A model generated the notes under the pieces. It had not been told where the DNA came from and ran no database searches. It saw only the letters and a program-made list of their open reading frames with translations. DNA of 64,000 nt from Streptomyces avermitilis MA-4680 = NBRC 14893 (GTDB taxonomy: Bacteria; Actinomycetota; Actinomycetes; Streptomycetales; Streptomycetaceae). The stretch covers positions 5,642,001 to 5,706,000 of the forward strand of contig NC_003155.5 in the NCBI RefSeq assembly GCF_000009765.2, given 5' to 3'. Below are positions 24,668-31,610 of the stretch, piece after piece. The translations under genes were made by a program, and so were the position numbers. The stretch's first letter is position 1. Each line of letters starts with the position of its first letter.

Positions 24668-25186
24668 TCAGTCGCCCGCGACCTGGAAGGGGCTGACGGA
24701 GGCGTTCGGGTCGTCCCCGGTCTTCAGCGCGACAGCGCCGTACGACCACGGGAAACTCTTCGCGTCGCCGCCGCCGGGGATCGTGATCTTCACGGTCTTC
24801 ACGGCGGCGCTGTCCTTGGCGCCGGACTTCCCGCGGACGTAGGTGATCGTGAAGGTCGCCGCGGTGTCCGGCTGGAGCGTGACCTTCGCCGCCTTCGCGC
24901 CCGGCTGCCTCCCGGCGGTCCAGGAGGCGTCGCCGCTGTTCAGCTCGATGCCGGGGAAGCCCTTGAGCGTGCAGGGGGCCGAGTCGAGGTTGGTCACCGT
25001 GACAGGGACGTTGCCGGTGTCGCCGGCCGTGGTGGCGGCGTTGCCGGGCTCGACCTCGATGCCGAACCGGCAGGAGGCGGCCTTGCTGCTCTGGTCGCTG
25101 CTGCCGCTGCCGCTGCCGCCGCTGTCGCAGGCGGTCAGGGCGAGGGCCGCCGCGAGGGCGGTGACGGCGATGGGGATGGCGCGCAT
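24668..25186 (-). CDS. DUF4232 lipoprotein
   Basis: 172 residues. Signal MRAIPIAVTALAAALAL with lipobox LTAC gives a lipid-anchored extracellular protein, with a Gly/Ser linker after the cysteine. The body has the DUF4232 pattern: a first Cys (ASCRFGIEV), GDTGNVPVTVTNLDSAPCTL with the second Cys, GFPGIEL, and a final beta-rich part. Function is unknown; the fold is probably an immunoglobulin-like sandwich. It is downstream of a tandem repeat array and of another lipoprotein gene on the same strand. Confidence 0.85.
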   Translation of the reverse strand: MRAIPIAVTALAAALALTACDSGGSGSGSSDQSSKAASCRFGIEVEPGNAATTAGDTGNVPVTVTNLDSAPCTLKGFPGIELNSGDASWTAGRQPGAKAAKVTLQPDTAATFTITYVRGKSGAKDSAAVKTVKITIPGGGDAKSFPWSYGAVALKTGDDPNASVSPFQVAGD

Positions 25187-25648
25187 GAGGATCCTCTGGA
25201 GCTACGGGAGCCGAAGCCGTACGTCGTGACGGCGCCCATGGATCATCACGCAGGCGGACGGGCAGGCGTCGCGCGCCCCCCTCCTACCACCGCGCTCCCT
25301 GCACGGAGGACCGGAGCCGTTCGTCCACAAGGGCGCCGATCTCCTGCCGGAGTCGCCCGTCGCGCTCACCGAGACCCGCGCAGGCGAAGCAGGCGGCGAC
25401 GCGAACGCGAACGGACCGCGGCGACGCGAACGCGAACGGACCGCGGCGACGCGAACGCGAACGGACCACGACGGCGCGAACGCGAACGGACCACGACGGC
25501 GCGAACGCGAACGGACCGCGGCGACGCGGACCCGAGCGGGCCGCGACGACCCGAGCGGGCCGCGACGACCCGAGCGGGCCACGACGGCGCGAACGCGAAC
25601 GGACCGCGGAGCCCGAAGGACTCCGCGGCCCGTCGAAGCACGGCCGGC
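25187..25648. other. 462-bp intergenic region filled by a tandem array
   Basis: The half nearest 25648 is the repeat array at 25401-25610. The half nearest 25187 should hold the promoter of the DUF4232 gene. Frames open through the array (FAFASPRSVRV type) are repeat artefacts. Confidence 0.55.
25401..25610. repeat. 25-bp tandem repeat array with degenerate 18-19-bp units
   Basis: GCGAACGCGAACGGAC starts at 25401, 25426, 25451, 25476 and 25501, exactly 25 bp apart. Three degenerate shorter units with GACCCGAGCGGGCCGC follow, then a final copy of the original core near 25589. The array lies between two same-strand lipoprotein genes. Confidence 0.9.
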
Positions 25649-26158
25649 TCAGGAGCTCAGGCTCGCCGTGGGCAGCCCGCTCGGCAGGGCCCCGCCCTTG
25701 GACTTCATGTACGTCTCCGCGCCGAGCTTGCCCGTCCACGTCACCTTCATGGACTTGGCGTCGACGGAGTCGACCATGCCGGTCTTGCGGTCCGTGTTCC
25801 CGTCGCTGCACTTCAGGTGGATCATCTGCATGCCCGCCTCCTCGCCGGCGGTCCCGCTGCACACCGTGCCGCCGGTCGAGAAGAGCCCGGCCTGCTTGCC
25901 GGTGATCACCAACGCCACGGCCTTGCCGTCGGAGGTGGCCAGCCAGCTGCCCTCGAGCTTCCCGGCCGCGGCGCTCGGTGAGGCTTTGCCGGAGCCGCCG
26001 CTGTCCGTAGCGGACGAGGACGCGGACGCGCTCGGGGTCGAGGAGTCGCTGTCGCCGGATCCGCTGCTGCACCCGGTCAGCGCGAGCGCGGCCGCCAGAC
26101 CCGCGGACGCGACCGCGATACGCGCCGGACGGTGCGGGACGTAGGACGCCGAAGTCAC
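25649..26158 (-). CDS. Secreted lipoprotein of unknown function
   Basis: 169 residues. GTG 26158 is chosen because GGGAG lies 6 nt upstream; a start at 26275 would add a 39-residue extension before the signal. The signal ends ALALTGC, a lipobox, followed by a Ser/Gly/Ala linker. The folded part has GSWLATSDGKAVALVITGKQ, two cysteines (TVCSG, LKCSDG) and KVTWTGKLGAETYMKSKGG. It is not recognised as a named domain. It is upstream of the tandem array and downstream of rpsN. Confidence 0.8.
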   Translation of the reverse strand: MTSASYVPHRPARIAVASAGLAAALALTGCSSGSGDSDSSTPSASASSSATDSGGSGKASPSAAAGKLEGSWLATSDGKAVALVITGKQAGLFSTGGTVCSGTAGEEAGMQMIHLKCSDGNTDRKTGMVDSVDAKSMKVTWTGKLGAETYMKSKGGALPSGLPTASLSS

Positions 26159-26222
26159 TGAAGTCTCCCAACGATGTGCCGGTGATGTCGCCCGAACGGC
26201 AGCGGCGAACGACAGCGGCAAG

Positions 26223-26528
26223 CTACCAGGAGGACTTACGAACGCCCGGGAGAAATCCCGCGTGCGCTTGCTCACGCAGGTTCACCCGGGACAGGCCGAA
26301 GGCCCGGTGATAGCCGCGTGGCCGGCCGTCCACGCTGTCCCGGTTGCGTACGCGCGTGGCGCTGGCGTCGCGCGGCTGCCTGCGCAACTCCTGCTGGGCG
26401 GCGCGCCGCTCGGCCTCCGGTGTCGACGGCCGGCGGATGATCTCCGTCAGTTCGGCCCGCCGTGTGGCGTACCGCGCGACGGTCTCCTGGCGCCTGTCGT
26501 TCTTCGCGATTTTGCTCTTCTTCGCCAT
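26223..26528 (-). CDS. rpsN: 30S ribosomal protein S14, zinc-independent paralogue
   Basis: 101 residues: [20 protein letters not shown] at the N-terminus, ending [19 protein letters not shown] plus RKSSW. This is the long S14 form without any cysteine, so it cannot bind zinc, unlike the short CxxC form. It takes the S14 place in the 30S head when zinc is scarce. Its ATG overlaps the rpmB stop (TGATG), so the two are co-translated. Probably controlled by Zur from the divergent promoter. Confidence 0.95.
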   Translation of the reverse strand: MAKKSKIAKNDRRQETVARYATRRAELTEIIRRPSTPEAERRAAQQELRRQPRDASATRVRNRDSVDGRPRGYHRAFGLSRVNLREQAHAGFLPGVRKSSW

Positions 26529-26764
26529 CAGACCTTCACCCCGCGGGCCCGGATCCGGGCGACGGCCGCTTCGACGCCGAGGGTGTCGACGGTCTTGATG
26601 CCCTTCGCGCTCAGTCGCAGCCGCACATGGCGGCCCTCGCTCGCCAGCCAGTAGCGCTTGCTCTGGATGTTGGGGTCGAAGCGGCGCGAGGTGCGCCGGT
26701 GGGAGTGGGAGATCCGGTTGCCGAAGCCCGGCCGGGCGCCGGTCAGCATGCAGTGGGCGGACAG
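26528..26764 (-). CDS. rpmB: 50S ribosomal protein L28, zinc-independent paralogue
   Basis: 78 residues if the start is CTG 26764 (LSAHC before [14 protein letters not shown]). The family begins MSAHC..., and GAGAGAGG lies 8 nt before that CTG; the only in-frame ATG (26749) would remove the first five residues. The protein lacks the CxxC pairs of zinc-binding L28. The body is [20 protein letters not shown] and the end [12 protein letters not shown]-like ([13 protein letters not shown]). First gene of the leftward operon with rpsN. Confidence 0.9.
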   Translation of the reverse strand: MSAHCMLTGARPGFGNRISHSHRRTSRRFDPNIQSKRYWLASEGRHVRLRLSAKGIKTVDTLGVEAAVARIRARGVKV

Positions 26765-26798
26765 GGTGACGCACCTCTCTCGGTTCGCTGGAGCGACT

Positions 26799-26828
26799 TG
26801 TGGAAATGGAAGTCGTTTTCAGTAAGAT
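26799..26828 (+). promoter_or_regulatory. Promoter of rpmG operon
   Basis: -35 TTGTGG (26799-26804) and -10 TAAGAT (26823-26828) have 18-bp spacing. The -10 ends 6 nt before the rpmG ATG, suggesting a leaderless transcript. The Zur-like site lies inside the spacer. Confidence 0.55.
26807..26821. promoter_or_regulatory. Zur-like operator
   Basis: TGGAAGTCGTTTTCA is a 15-bp imperfect palindrome resembling the actinobacterial Zur box (TGAAAA...TTTTCA type). It sits between the divergent rpmB-rpsN and rpmG operons and overlaps the rpmG promoter spacer. Zinc-bound Zur would repress both sides. Confidence 0.7.
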
Positions 26829-26834
26829 ACCAGC

Positions 26835-26999
26835 ATGGCACGCAACGAACTCCGTCCCGTCATCAAACTCAGGTCCACGGCCGGAACCGGTTTCACCTAC
26901 GTCACCCGCAAGAACCGCCGCAACGACCCGGACCGCATGACCCTGCGCAAGTACGACCCGATCGCCCGCCGGCACGTCGACTTCCGAGAGGAGCGCTGA
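26835..26999 (+). CDS. rpmG: 50S ribosomal protein L33, zinc-independent paralogue
   Basis: 54 residues, [20 protein letters not shown] ... [17 protein letters not shown]. It has no cysteine, so it is the form that replaces zinc-ribbon L33 under zinc limitation. It opens a four-gene operon with rpmE2, the CobW-like gene and rpsR. There is no Shine-Dalgarno sequence; the ATG lies 6 nt after the -10 element, so it is probably translated from a leaderless mRNA. Confidence 0.94.
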   Translation: MARNELRPVIKLRSTAGTGFTYVTRKNRRNDPDRMTLRKYDPIARRHVDFREER

Positions 27000-27004
27000 G
27001 CGTC

Positions 27005-27253
27005 ATGCGCGAAGGAATCCACCCGGCGTACGCGCCCGTCGTCTTCCGGGACCGCGCCGCGAACCACGCCTTCCTCACCCGCTCGACCATGACGAGCGAG
27101 AAGACGGTCGAGTGGACGGACGGCCACACGTACCCCGTGGTCGACGTCGAGATCTCGAACGTCAGCCACCCCTTCTACACGGGCACCGCACGCGTGCTGG
27201 ACACGGCCGGGCGCGTGGAGCGCTTCGAGCGCCGGTACGGAAAGGGGAGCTGA
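27005..27253 (+). CDS. rpmE2: 50S ribosomal protein L31 type B
   Basis: 82 residues, [20 protein letters not shown] ... [20 protein letters not shown]. The type B form has no CxxC pair, so it needs no zinc, and replaces type A L31 during zinc starvation. It starts 5 bp after the rpmG stop (GAGGAGCG upstream serves as ribosome binding site) and is followed after 4 bp by the CobW-like gene. Confidence 0.94.
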   Translation: MREGIHPAYAPVVFRDRAANHAFLTRSTMTSEKTVEWTDGHTYPVVDVEISNVSHPFYTGTARVLDTAGRVERFERRYGKGS

Positions 27254-27257
27254 GCCG

Positions 27258-28601
27258 ATGAGTCACCTCTCAGTGGTGATCGTCGGCGGGCTGCACGCCG
27301 ACGCGCGGCGGGCCGCCGTCGCACGGTTGCTCGCCGACGTACCGGGCAGCGTCGCGCTCCACCACGACCTCGCGACCGCCGCGGCGGGCACGGTCGTACG
27401 CACCGTCCGCGACGCCACCGGCCTGCTGTCGGCCGGTGAGGCCCCCCTCGTCGACGACTGCGCGTGCTGCGCCCTGCGCGAGGACCTGGTGCCGGAACTG
27501 GAGCGCCTCGCGGACGCGGGCCGCACCAGGCTGGCCGTCGTCGAGCTGTGGGACTCGGTCGAGCCGAAGGCGATGGCCGAGGTGGTGGCGGGGAGCGGGC
27601 TGCGGCTCACCGGGGTGATCACCGCGGTCGACCCCGCGCTGCTGCTGCCCTGCCTCGGCAACGGGGACGATCTCGCGGACGCCGGACTCGCCGCCGCCGC
27701 CACGGACCGGCGGACGGTCGCCGACACGTTCGCCCGGCAACTGGAGTACGCGCCCGTCCTGGCCGTCGCCGAGTCCGAGCACGCCGACGACGAGGACCGG
27801 GCCCTGCTCGCGCAGCTGCACCCGACCGCCCGCCAAGTCCCCATCGCGGGCGACCGGCCAGAGGGCTCGGCGGGCTCGGGCCACCAGGGCGGGGAGCCCG
27901 CCGACGGGCACACGGTCAACGGGCATACGGACGACGGGCACACGGTCAACGGGCATACGGACGACGGGCATACGGACGACGGGCATACGGGCGTCGGGCG
28001 CACGGAGGGTATGCGTACGGAGAGCGTGCGCGCCTCGGGACGGACACCCGCGGGCGCGCCCCTCTCGGCGCTCGCGCACGCCGCCCTCGCCGGGTTCGAC
28101 GTGGAGGCGGCCGCCGCCGCCCAGCACCCGGCGTGCGCGAGGCTGCCCGCCGAGGCCGATGCCCACGGCGTCGCCACCCTCGTATGGCACCGCAGGCGCC
28201 CCTTCCACCCCGAGCGGCTGTACACGGCCTTGGAGGATCTGACCTGCGCGGCGGCCCGGAGCCGAGGACGGTTCTGGCTCGCCGACCGGCCCGACACACT
28301 GCTGCACTGGGACGCCGCCGGGGGTGCGCTGTGCGTGGAGAACGCGGGGCCCTGGCTGGCCTCGCTGCCGGACGCGGCCTGGGACCTGGTCCCACCGGTG
28401 CGCCGGGCCGCCGCCGCGCTGGACTGGCACCCGGAGCACGGGGACTGCTGCCAGCACCTGGTCTTCACCTCGCCGGGCCTGGACCGCGACGGCCTCGAAC
28501 TCCTTCTGGAGTCCTGCCTGTTGACCGACACCGAGTACGCCGCGGGCCGCGCCGCCTGGCAACAGCTGCCGCCCGCCTTCGACACCCTCCTGGAGGCCTG
28601 A
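27258..28601 (+). CDS. CobW/COG0523-like protein with degenerate GTPase and His-rich repeat
   Basis: 447 residues. The CxCC metal motif of COG0523 zinc chaperones is present (CACC, residues 68-71). The C-terminal CobW domain ([22 protein letters not shown]) is also there. The P-loop, GxxGxGKT in active members, reads [11 protein letters not shown], and the NKxD guanine motif place reads [11 protein letters not shown], so no GTPase motif is intact. A linker at about 215-247 holds six pentapeptides (D/N)GHT(V/D), adding many His. Zinc storage or delivery to partners during zinc limitation is inferred from operon and metal ligands. GTP-driven transfer seems unlikely. Its stop overlaps the rpsR start (TGATG). 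Confidence 0.82.
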   Translation: MSHLSVVIVGGLHADARRAAVARLLADVPGSVALHHDLATAAAGTVVRTVRDATGLLSAGEAPLVDDCACCALREDLVPELERLADAGRTRLAVVELWDSVEPKAMAEVVAGSGLRLTGVITAVDPALLLPCLGNGDDLADAGLAAAATDRRTVADTFARQLEYAPVLAVAESEHADDEDRALLAQLHPTARQVPIAGDRPEGSAGSGHQGGEPADGHTVNGHTDDGHTVNGHTDDGHTDDGHTGVGRTEGMRTESVRASGRTPAGAPLSALAHAALAGFDVEAAAAAQHPACARLPAEADAHGVATLVWHRRRPFHPERLYTALEDLTCAAARSRGRFWLADRPDTLLHWDAAGGALCVENAGPWLASLPDAAWDLVPPVRRAAAALDWHPEHGDCCQHLVFTSPGLDRDGLELLLESCLLTDTEYAAGRAAWQQLPPAFDTLLEA

Positions 28602-28837
28602 TGCCCCGCAAGCCCGTCCGCAAGGTCGCGTCCACGCCGCGGCCGAACCCCCTGGACCAGAACGGCATCACCTACATCGACTACAAGGACACCGATCTGC
28701 TGCGGAAGTTCCTCTCCGACCGAGGCAAGATCCGCAGCCGCCGGGTCACCCGCGTGACGGCCCAGCAGCAGCGGCTGCTGGCGAGGGCCGTCAAGAACGC
28801 GCGGGAGATGGCGCTGCTGCCGTACTCCAGCCGCTGA
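28601..28837 (+). CDS. rpsR: 30S ribosomal protein S18, zinc-independent paralogue
   Basis: 78 residues, [20 protein letters not shown] then [20 protein letters not shown] and the end [13 protein letters not shown]. Lacks cysteine, so it is the zinc-free S18 form. Translationally coupled to the CobW-like gene by TGATG. It is the last gene of the zinc-response operon; a 14-bp hairpin follows at 29013, after a minisatellite. Confidence 0.94.
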   Translation: MPRKPVRKVASTPRPNPLDQNGITYIDYKDTDLLRKFLSDRGKIRSRRVTRVTAQQQRLLARAVKNAREMALLPYSSR

Positions 28838-28992
28838 TCCCGAAGCCGGGCACCGGTACACGACGCCTCCGCGCGGTACGACGCCCTCCGCGCGGTACAC
28901 GACGCCCTCCGCGCGGTACACGATGACGTTCGTGCGGTACACGATGACGTTCGTGCCGCGGCCCCGACTCCGGCTTCTCCGGCACGGTCTAC
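28838..28992. other. Spacer with minisatellite after the zinc operon
   Basis: 155 bp dominated by the repeat at 28855-28954; no gene is seen. Confidence 0.5.
28855..28954. repeat. 19-21-bp tandem repeat, five units
   Basis: GGTAC(AC)GACGCCCTCCGCGC type units recur at about 28855, 28875, 28893, 28914 and 28935. The last two are changed to GGTACACGATGACGTTCGTG. Confidence 0.8.
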
Positions 28993-29012
28993 GTGCGGGT
29001 TCTCGCGTTCTC

Positions 29013-29043
29013 GGCCCGGCGGACGCCGCGCGTCCGCCGGGCC
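29013..29043. terminator. 14-bp perfect hairpin, likely end of zinc operon transcript
   Basis: GGCCCGGCGGACGC (29013-29026) pairs with GCGTCCGCCGGGCC (29030-29043) around a 3-nt loop. It sits inside the 5' part of the open frame at 28993, which argues that this frame does not start there. Confidence 0.7.
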
Positions 29044-29253
29044 GACGCCGACCCCGCCCGTCCCGCGGACTGGACCATTACGTGGACACTGGAACAGGAA
29101 GGCCGCGGTACGCGTCTGTTCCTAGTACATGAGGGATTCGATCCGGACGACCCGGCACGGCTGATGGCGCGGAAAATCATGGACGGGGGCTGGAGATCGC
29201 ATGTGGTGCGAGCTCCGGGGAAAGCGCTTGAGCGACTGGTCAAGCAACCGTAA
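29044..29253 (+). pseudogene. C-terminal fragment of an SRPBCC (AHSA1-type) protein
   Basis: The frame encodes TITWTLEQEGRGTRLFLVHE, then GFDPDDPARLMARKIMDGGW and RSHVVRAPGKALERLVKQ. This is the end of an Aha1/START-like (SRPBCC) protein, normally about 150 residues. Only about 68 residues are homologous; upstream lie a terminator hairpin and a minisatellite, so the N-terminal half has been lost. A start at 28993 would give 86 residues but reads through the hairpin. Probably not functional. Confidence 0.65.
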
Positions 29254-29389
29254 AAGCTGTAATCGCGGGACCACCCCCCGTGCACGTGCATCTGCTCATG
29301 CATCTGCATGTGAACGGAGTTATGATCCGGGGCAGTTGACCACTGCATCAATGGCCACATCAGCCAATGCACCACCCGGGGAGCGACCT

Positions 29390-29653
29390 GTGGACCACGA
29401 CGTGTACGACGTGGATGACGTGTACAACGGCATGGCTGCGACGAGGCTGCACGGGGCGGCCTGGCAGAAGAGCAGGCACAGCAACTCGCAGGGGTCCTGC
29501 GTGGAGTTCGCCCGGCTGCCCGGGGGTGAGGTGGCGGTGCGGAATTCGCGGTTCCCCGACGGGCCGGCGCTCGTCTACACCCGTGCCGAGATAGAGGCCA
29601 TGCTCCTCGGCATCAAGGACGGCGAGTTCGATCACCTGATCGTCGGCGGCTGA
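29390..29653 (+). CDS. DUF397 domain protein
   Basis: 87 residues. GTG 29390 is chosen for the GGGGAGC ribosome binding site 6-7 nt upstream (an ATG at 29351 is possible). The DUF397 body is WQKSRHSNSQGSCVEFARLP, then GGEVAVRNSRFPDGPALVYT. These small proteins are encoded beside XRE/DUF5753 regulators in Streptomyces (as around whiJ) and probably modulate them. Here an ATPase gene lies between it and the XRE gene. Confidence 0.9.
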   Translation: MDHDVYDVDDVYNGMAATRLHGAAWQKSRHSNSQGSCVEFARLPGGEVAVRNSRFPDGPALVYTRAEIEAMLLGIKDGEFDHLIVGG

Positions 29654-29702
29654 ACCCACGACGCGCGGCAATCGCGCGACGACCCTGCGTGACGCGCGTA
29701 GA

Positions 29703-29728
29703 ACCGCGGCGCACAAAGGCGCCGCGGT
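29703..29728. terminator. Bidirectional hairpin between DUF397 and ATPase genes
   Basis: ACCGCGGCGC (29703-29712) pairs perfectly with GCGCCGCGGT (29719-29728) around ACAAAG, between two convergent stops. Confidence 0.75.
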
Positions 29729-29773
29729 GTGTAACACGCGTAGATACGGGGCGTCAGAAAACGCCGTGGTGCA

Positions 29774-30319
29774 TTACTCGGAAGCCGGATTGTGGGTCAG
29801 CCGGAACAGCGCCCAGACCACCTTGCCGTTGAACGCGGCGGTGACCGCGTGTCCGCGCCCCGACTCGTGGTGCGGGCTCGGTGACGGGTGCCAGCCCCAG
29901 CTGTCCGCGAACGAGTCGACCAGGAACAGGCCGCGGCCCGACTCCGCCGAGAAGTCCTCCGACTCCCGTGCGACGGGACTGTCGTGGCTGGGGTCGCGCA
30001 CGGCGCACACCAGTCGCGAGGTCCAGCGCATCAAGTGGAGCCGCACGGGCGGGTCCTGCTCGTTCGTGCGCGGGGTGTCCGAGGGCAGCGCGTGCCGCAG
30101 AGCGTTGGTGACGAGTTCGGAGACCACGAGACATATGTCGTCGAAGCGGTCGCCGGCGTCCCACTGGTCGAGCGTTCTGCGGGTGAACTGCCGCGCCTCG
30201 CGCACCGCTTCATAGCGGGCGGGCAGGGCACACGAAGCGGCGTTGGACACGGCCGCGGGATCGAGTGGCGGAAGCCCCTGCCGTAAGGGTTCGAGCATGG
30301 TCGATCCATTCGTCCCCAT
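29774..30319 (-). CDS. HATPase-type serine/threonine kinase-like ATP-binding regulator
   Basis: 181 residues from ATG 30319, with GGGAG 8 nt upstream. GHKL ATPase motifs: the N box ICLVVSELVTNALRHA, the G1 box AVRDPSHDSP and the G2 region SGRGLFLVDSFADSWGW. This is the RsbW-like anti-sigma/ATP-binding family that accompanies XRE-DUF397 pairs in Streptomyces. It could phosphorylate or sequester a regulator; no partner STAS or sigma gene is in the window. It is divergent from the XRE gene. Confidence 0.88.
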   Translation of the reverse strand: MGTNGSTMLEPLRQGLPPLDPAAVSNAASCALPARYEAVREARQFTRRTLDQWDAGDRFDDICLVVSELVTNALRHALPSDTPRTNEQDPPVRLHLMRWTSRLVCAVRDPSHDSPVARESEDFSAESGRGLFLVDSFADSWGWHPSPSPHHESGRGHAVTAAFNGKVVWALFRLTHNPASE

Positions 30320-30614
30320 GCGAGGCACTCCCGGGTGTTCGCGGTCGTTGCGATGCAGCGGTGGCGCGAGACCATGGTTTCGGATGCGTACAGCAGATGC
30401 AAGGGCAGATGCACGTGCACGCGCCTGAATTGACCTCCCCGTACCGCTTGTTACTCATTTCTTCTGTCACTTTCTTCCCGCCTGCTTGCCTTTTCCTGAT
30501 CATCCCCTGTGGCTCATCCGTAACTCCTTACTCTTTCTGTAACTGGATGAGTACAGCTCGGAGTGTTTTAGTGGCAGACTTCGCGGTCGGAAGACGGTTG
30601 GGGAGGCTGAGGAA
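30320..30614. other. Divergent promoter region, ATPase / XRE regulator
   Basis: 295 bp with visibly lower GC (for example TTACTCATTTCTTCTGTCAC near 30450). No ORF is supported. Expected to carry both promoters and the regulator's binding sites; no exact site could be identified. Confidence 0.45.
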
Positions 30615-31478
30615 GTGAGCGCTGGGGAGTCGAGCGGCTCGGTGGTGCGGCGCATGCTGCTGGGATCGCACCTCAGGCGTCTGCGGGAGTCGCGCGGCAT
30701 CACCCGGGAAGCGGCCGGCTACTCGATCCGCGCCTCCGAATCGAAGATCAGCCGCATGGAGTTGGGACGGGTGAGCTTCAAGACGCGCGATGTCGAGGAC
30801 CTGCTGACCTTGTACGGCATCACCGACGACTCCGAACGCACCTCCCTCCTCTCGCTCGCGAAGGAAGCCAACGTCGCGGGCTGGTGGCACAGTTACTCGG
30901 ACGTCCTGCCGAGCTGGTTCCCGACGTACGTCGGCCTGGAAGGCGCGGCGCACCTCATCCGGTCGTACGAAGTCCAGTTCGTGCACGGCCTGTTGCAGAC
31001 CGAGGCGTACGCGCACGCGGTCGTCGCGCGCGGCATGCAGGGCGCGTCCGCCGCCGACATCGACCGGCGGGTGGCGCTGCGTCTGGAGCGGCAGAAGTAC
31101 CTTGCCGCGAAGTCCGCCCCCGAGTTCCACGTCGTCCTCGACGAGGCCGCGCTGCGCCGCCCGTACGGCGACCGCACGGTGATGAGGGGCCAGCTCCAGC
31201 ACCTGATCGACATCTCGGAGCGCCCCAACGTACGGCTTCAGGTCACGCCGTTCAGCTTCGGCGGGCACTCGGGCGAGAGCGGCTCCTTCACGATCCTCAG
31301 CTTCCCCGAGTCCGATCTGTCCGACGTGGTGTACCTGGAGCAGCTGACCAGCGCGCTGTATCTGGACAAGCGCGAGGACGTCACCCAGTACGAGGGCGCG
31401 CTGAAGCAGTTGCAGCAGGACAGCCCCGGGCCGGCCGAGAGCCGCGATCTCCTCAGGGGACTGCTCCAGCTTTCCTGA
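30615..31478 (+). CDS. XRE-family regulator with DUF5753 (WhiJ-like)
   Basis: 287 residues from GTG 30615 (GAGG upstream). Residues about 12-70 are an XRE helix-turn-helix (LGSHLRRLRESRGITREAAG, SESKISRMELGRVSFKTRDV). Residues about 95-280 are the DUF5753 domain (FVHGLLQTEAYAHAVVARGM, VDRRVALRLERQ-like, DEAALRRPYGDR, MRGQLQHLIDISERPNVRLQ). Together with the DUF397 and ATPase genes it forms the standard Streptomyces regulatory trio. Target genes are unknown. Confidence 0.92.
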   Translation: MSAGESSGSVVRRMLLGSHLRRLRESRGITREAAGYSIRASESKISRMELGRVSFKTRDVEDLLTLYGITDDSERTSLLSLAKEANVAGWWHSYSDVLPSWFPTYVGLEGAAHLIRSYEVQFVHGLLQTEAYAHAVVARGMQGASAADIDRRVALRLERQKYLAAKSAPEFHVVLDEAALRRPYGDRTVMRGQLQHLIDISERPNVRLQVTPFSFGGHSGESGSFTILSFPESDLSDVVYLEQLTSALYLDKREDVTQYEGALKQLQQDSPGPAESRDLLRGLLQLS

Positions 31479-31522
31479 ACGCCTCCCCGGGCTCCCCGAG
31501 TTGCCCTCAACTCCCTTGAAAC

Positions 31523-31540
31523 ACACGTACGATGACGTGT
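31523..31540. promoter_or_regulatory. Palindrome ACACGT-N6-ACGTGT upstream of the aldehyde dehydrogenase
   Basis: Perfect 6+6 inverted repeat. It overlaps a possible -10 (TACGAT, 31528-31533), 71 bp before the start codon, which is a typical repressor position. Confidence 0.4.
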
Positions 31541-31610
31541 AATCAGACCGTGATGTCGACCGACGTCGATCGGGTGTCCGCCCCGGCTGCAAGGGATTGA
31601 GGGATCACAC

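Noticed and set aside
25202-26171. Several open frames across the 25-bp array (FAFASPRSVRV-type products)
   Set aside because: All frames stay open because the repeat has no stops; no start signals or conserved domain.
27900-27995. CRISPR-like evenly spaced repeat
   Set aside because: The units are contiguous 15-mers without spacers, in frame inside the CobW-like gene.
28993-29253. Intact 86-residue protein starting at 28993
   Set aside because: The proposed start region is a perfect 14-bp terminator hairpin, and homology begins only after it.
29774-30328. GTG 30328 as start of the ATPase gene
   Set aside because: GGGAG would overlap the codon; ATG 30319 has the correct 8-nt spacing.
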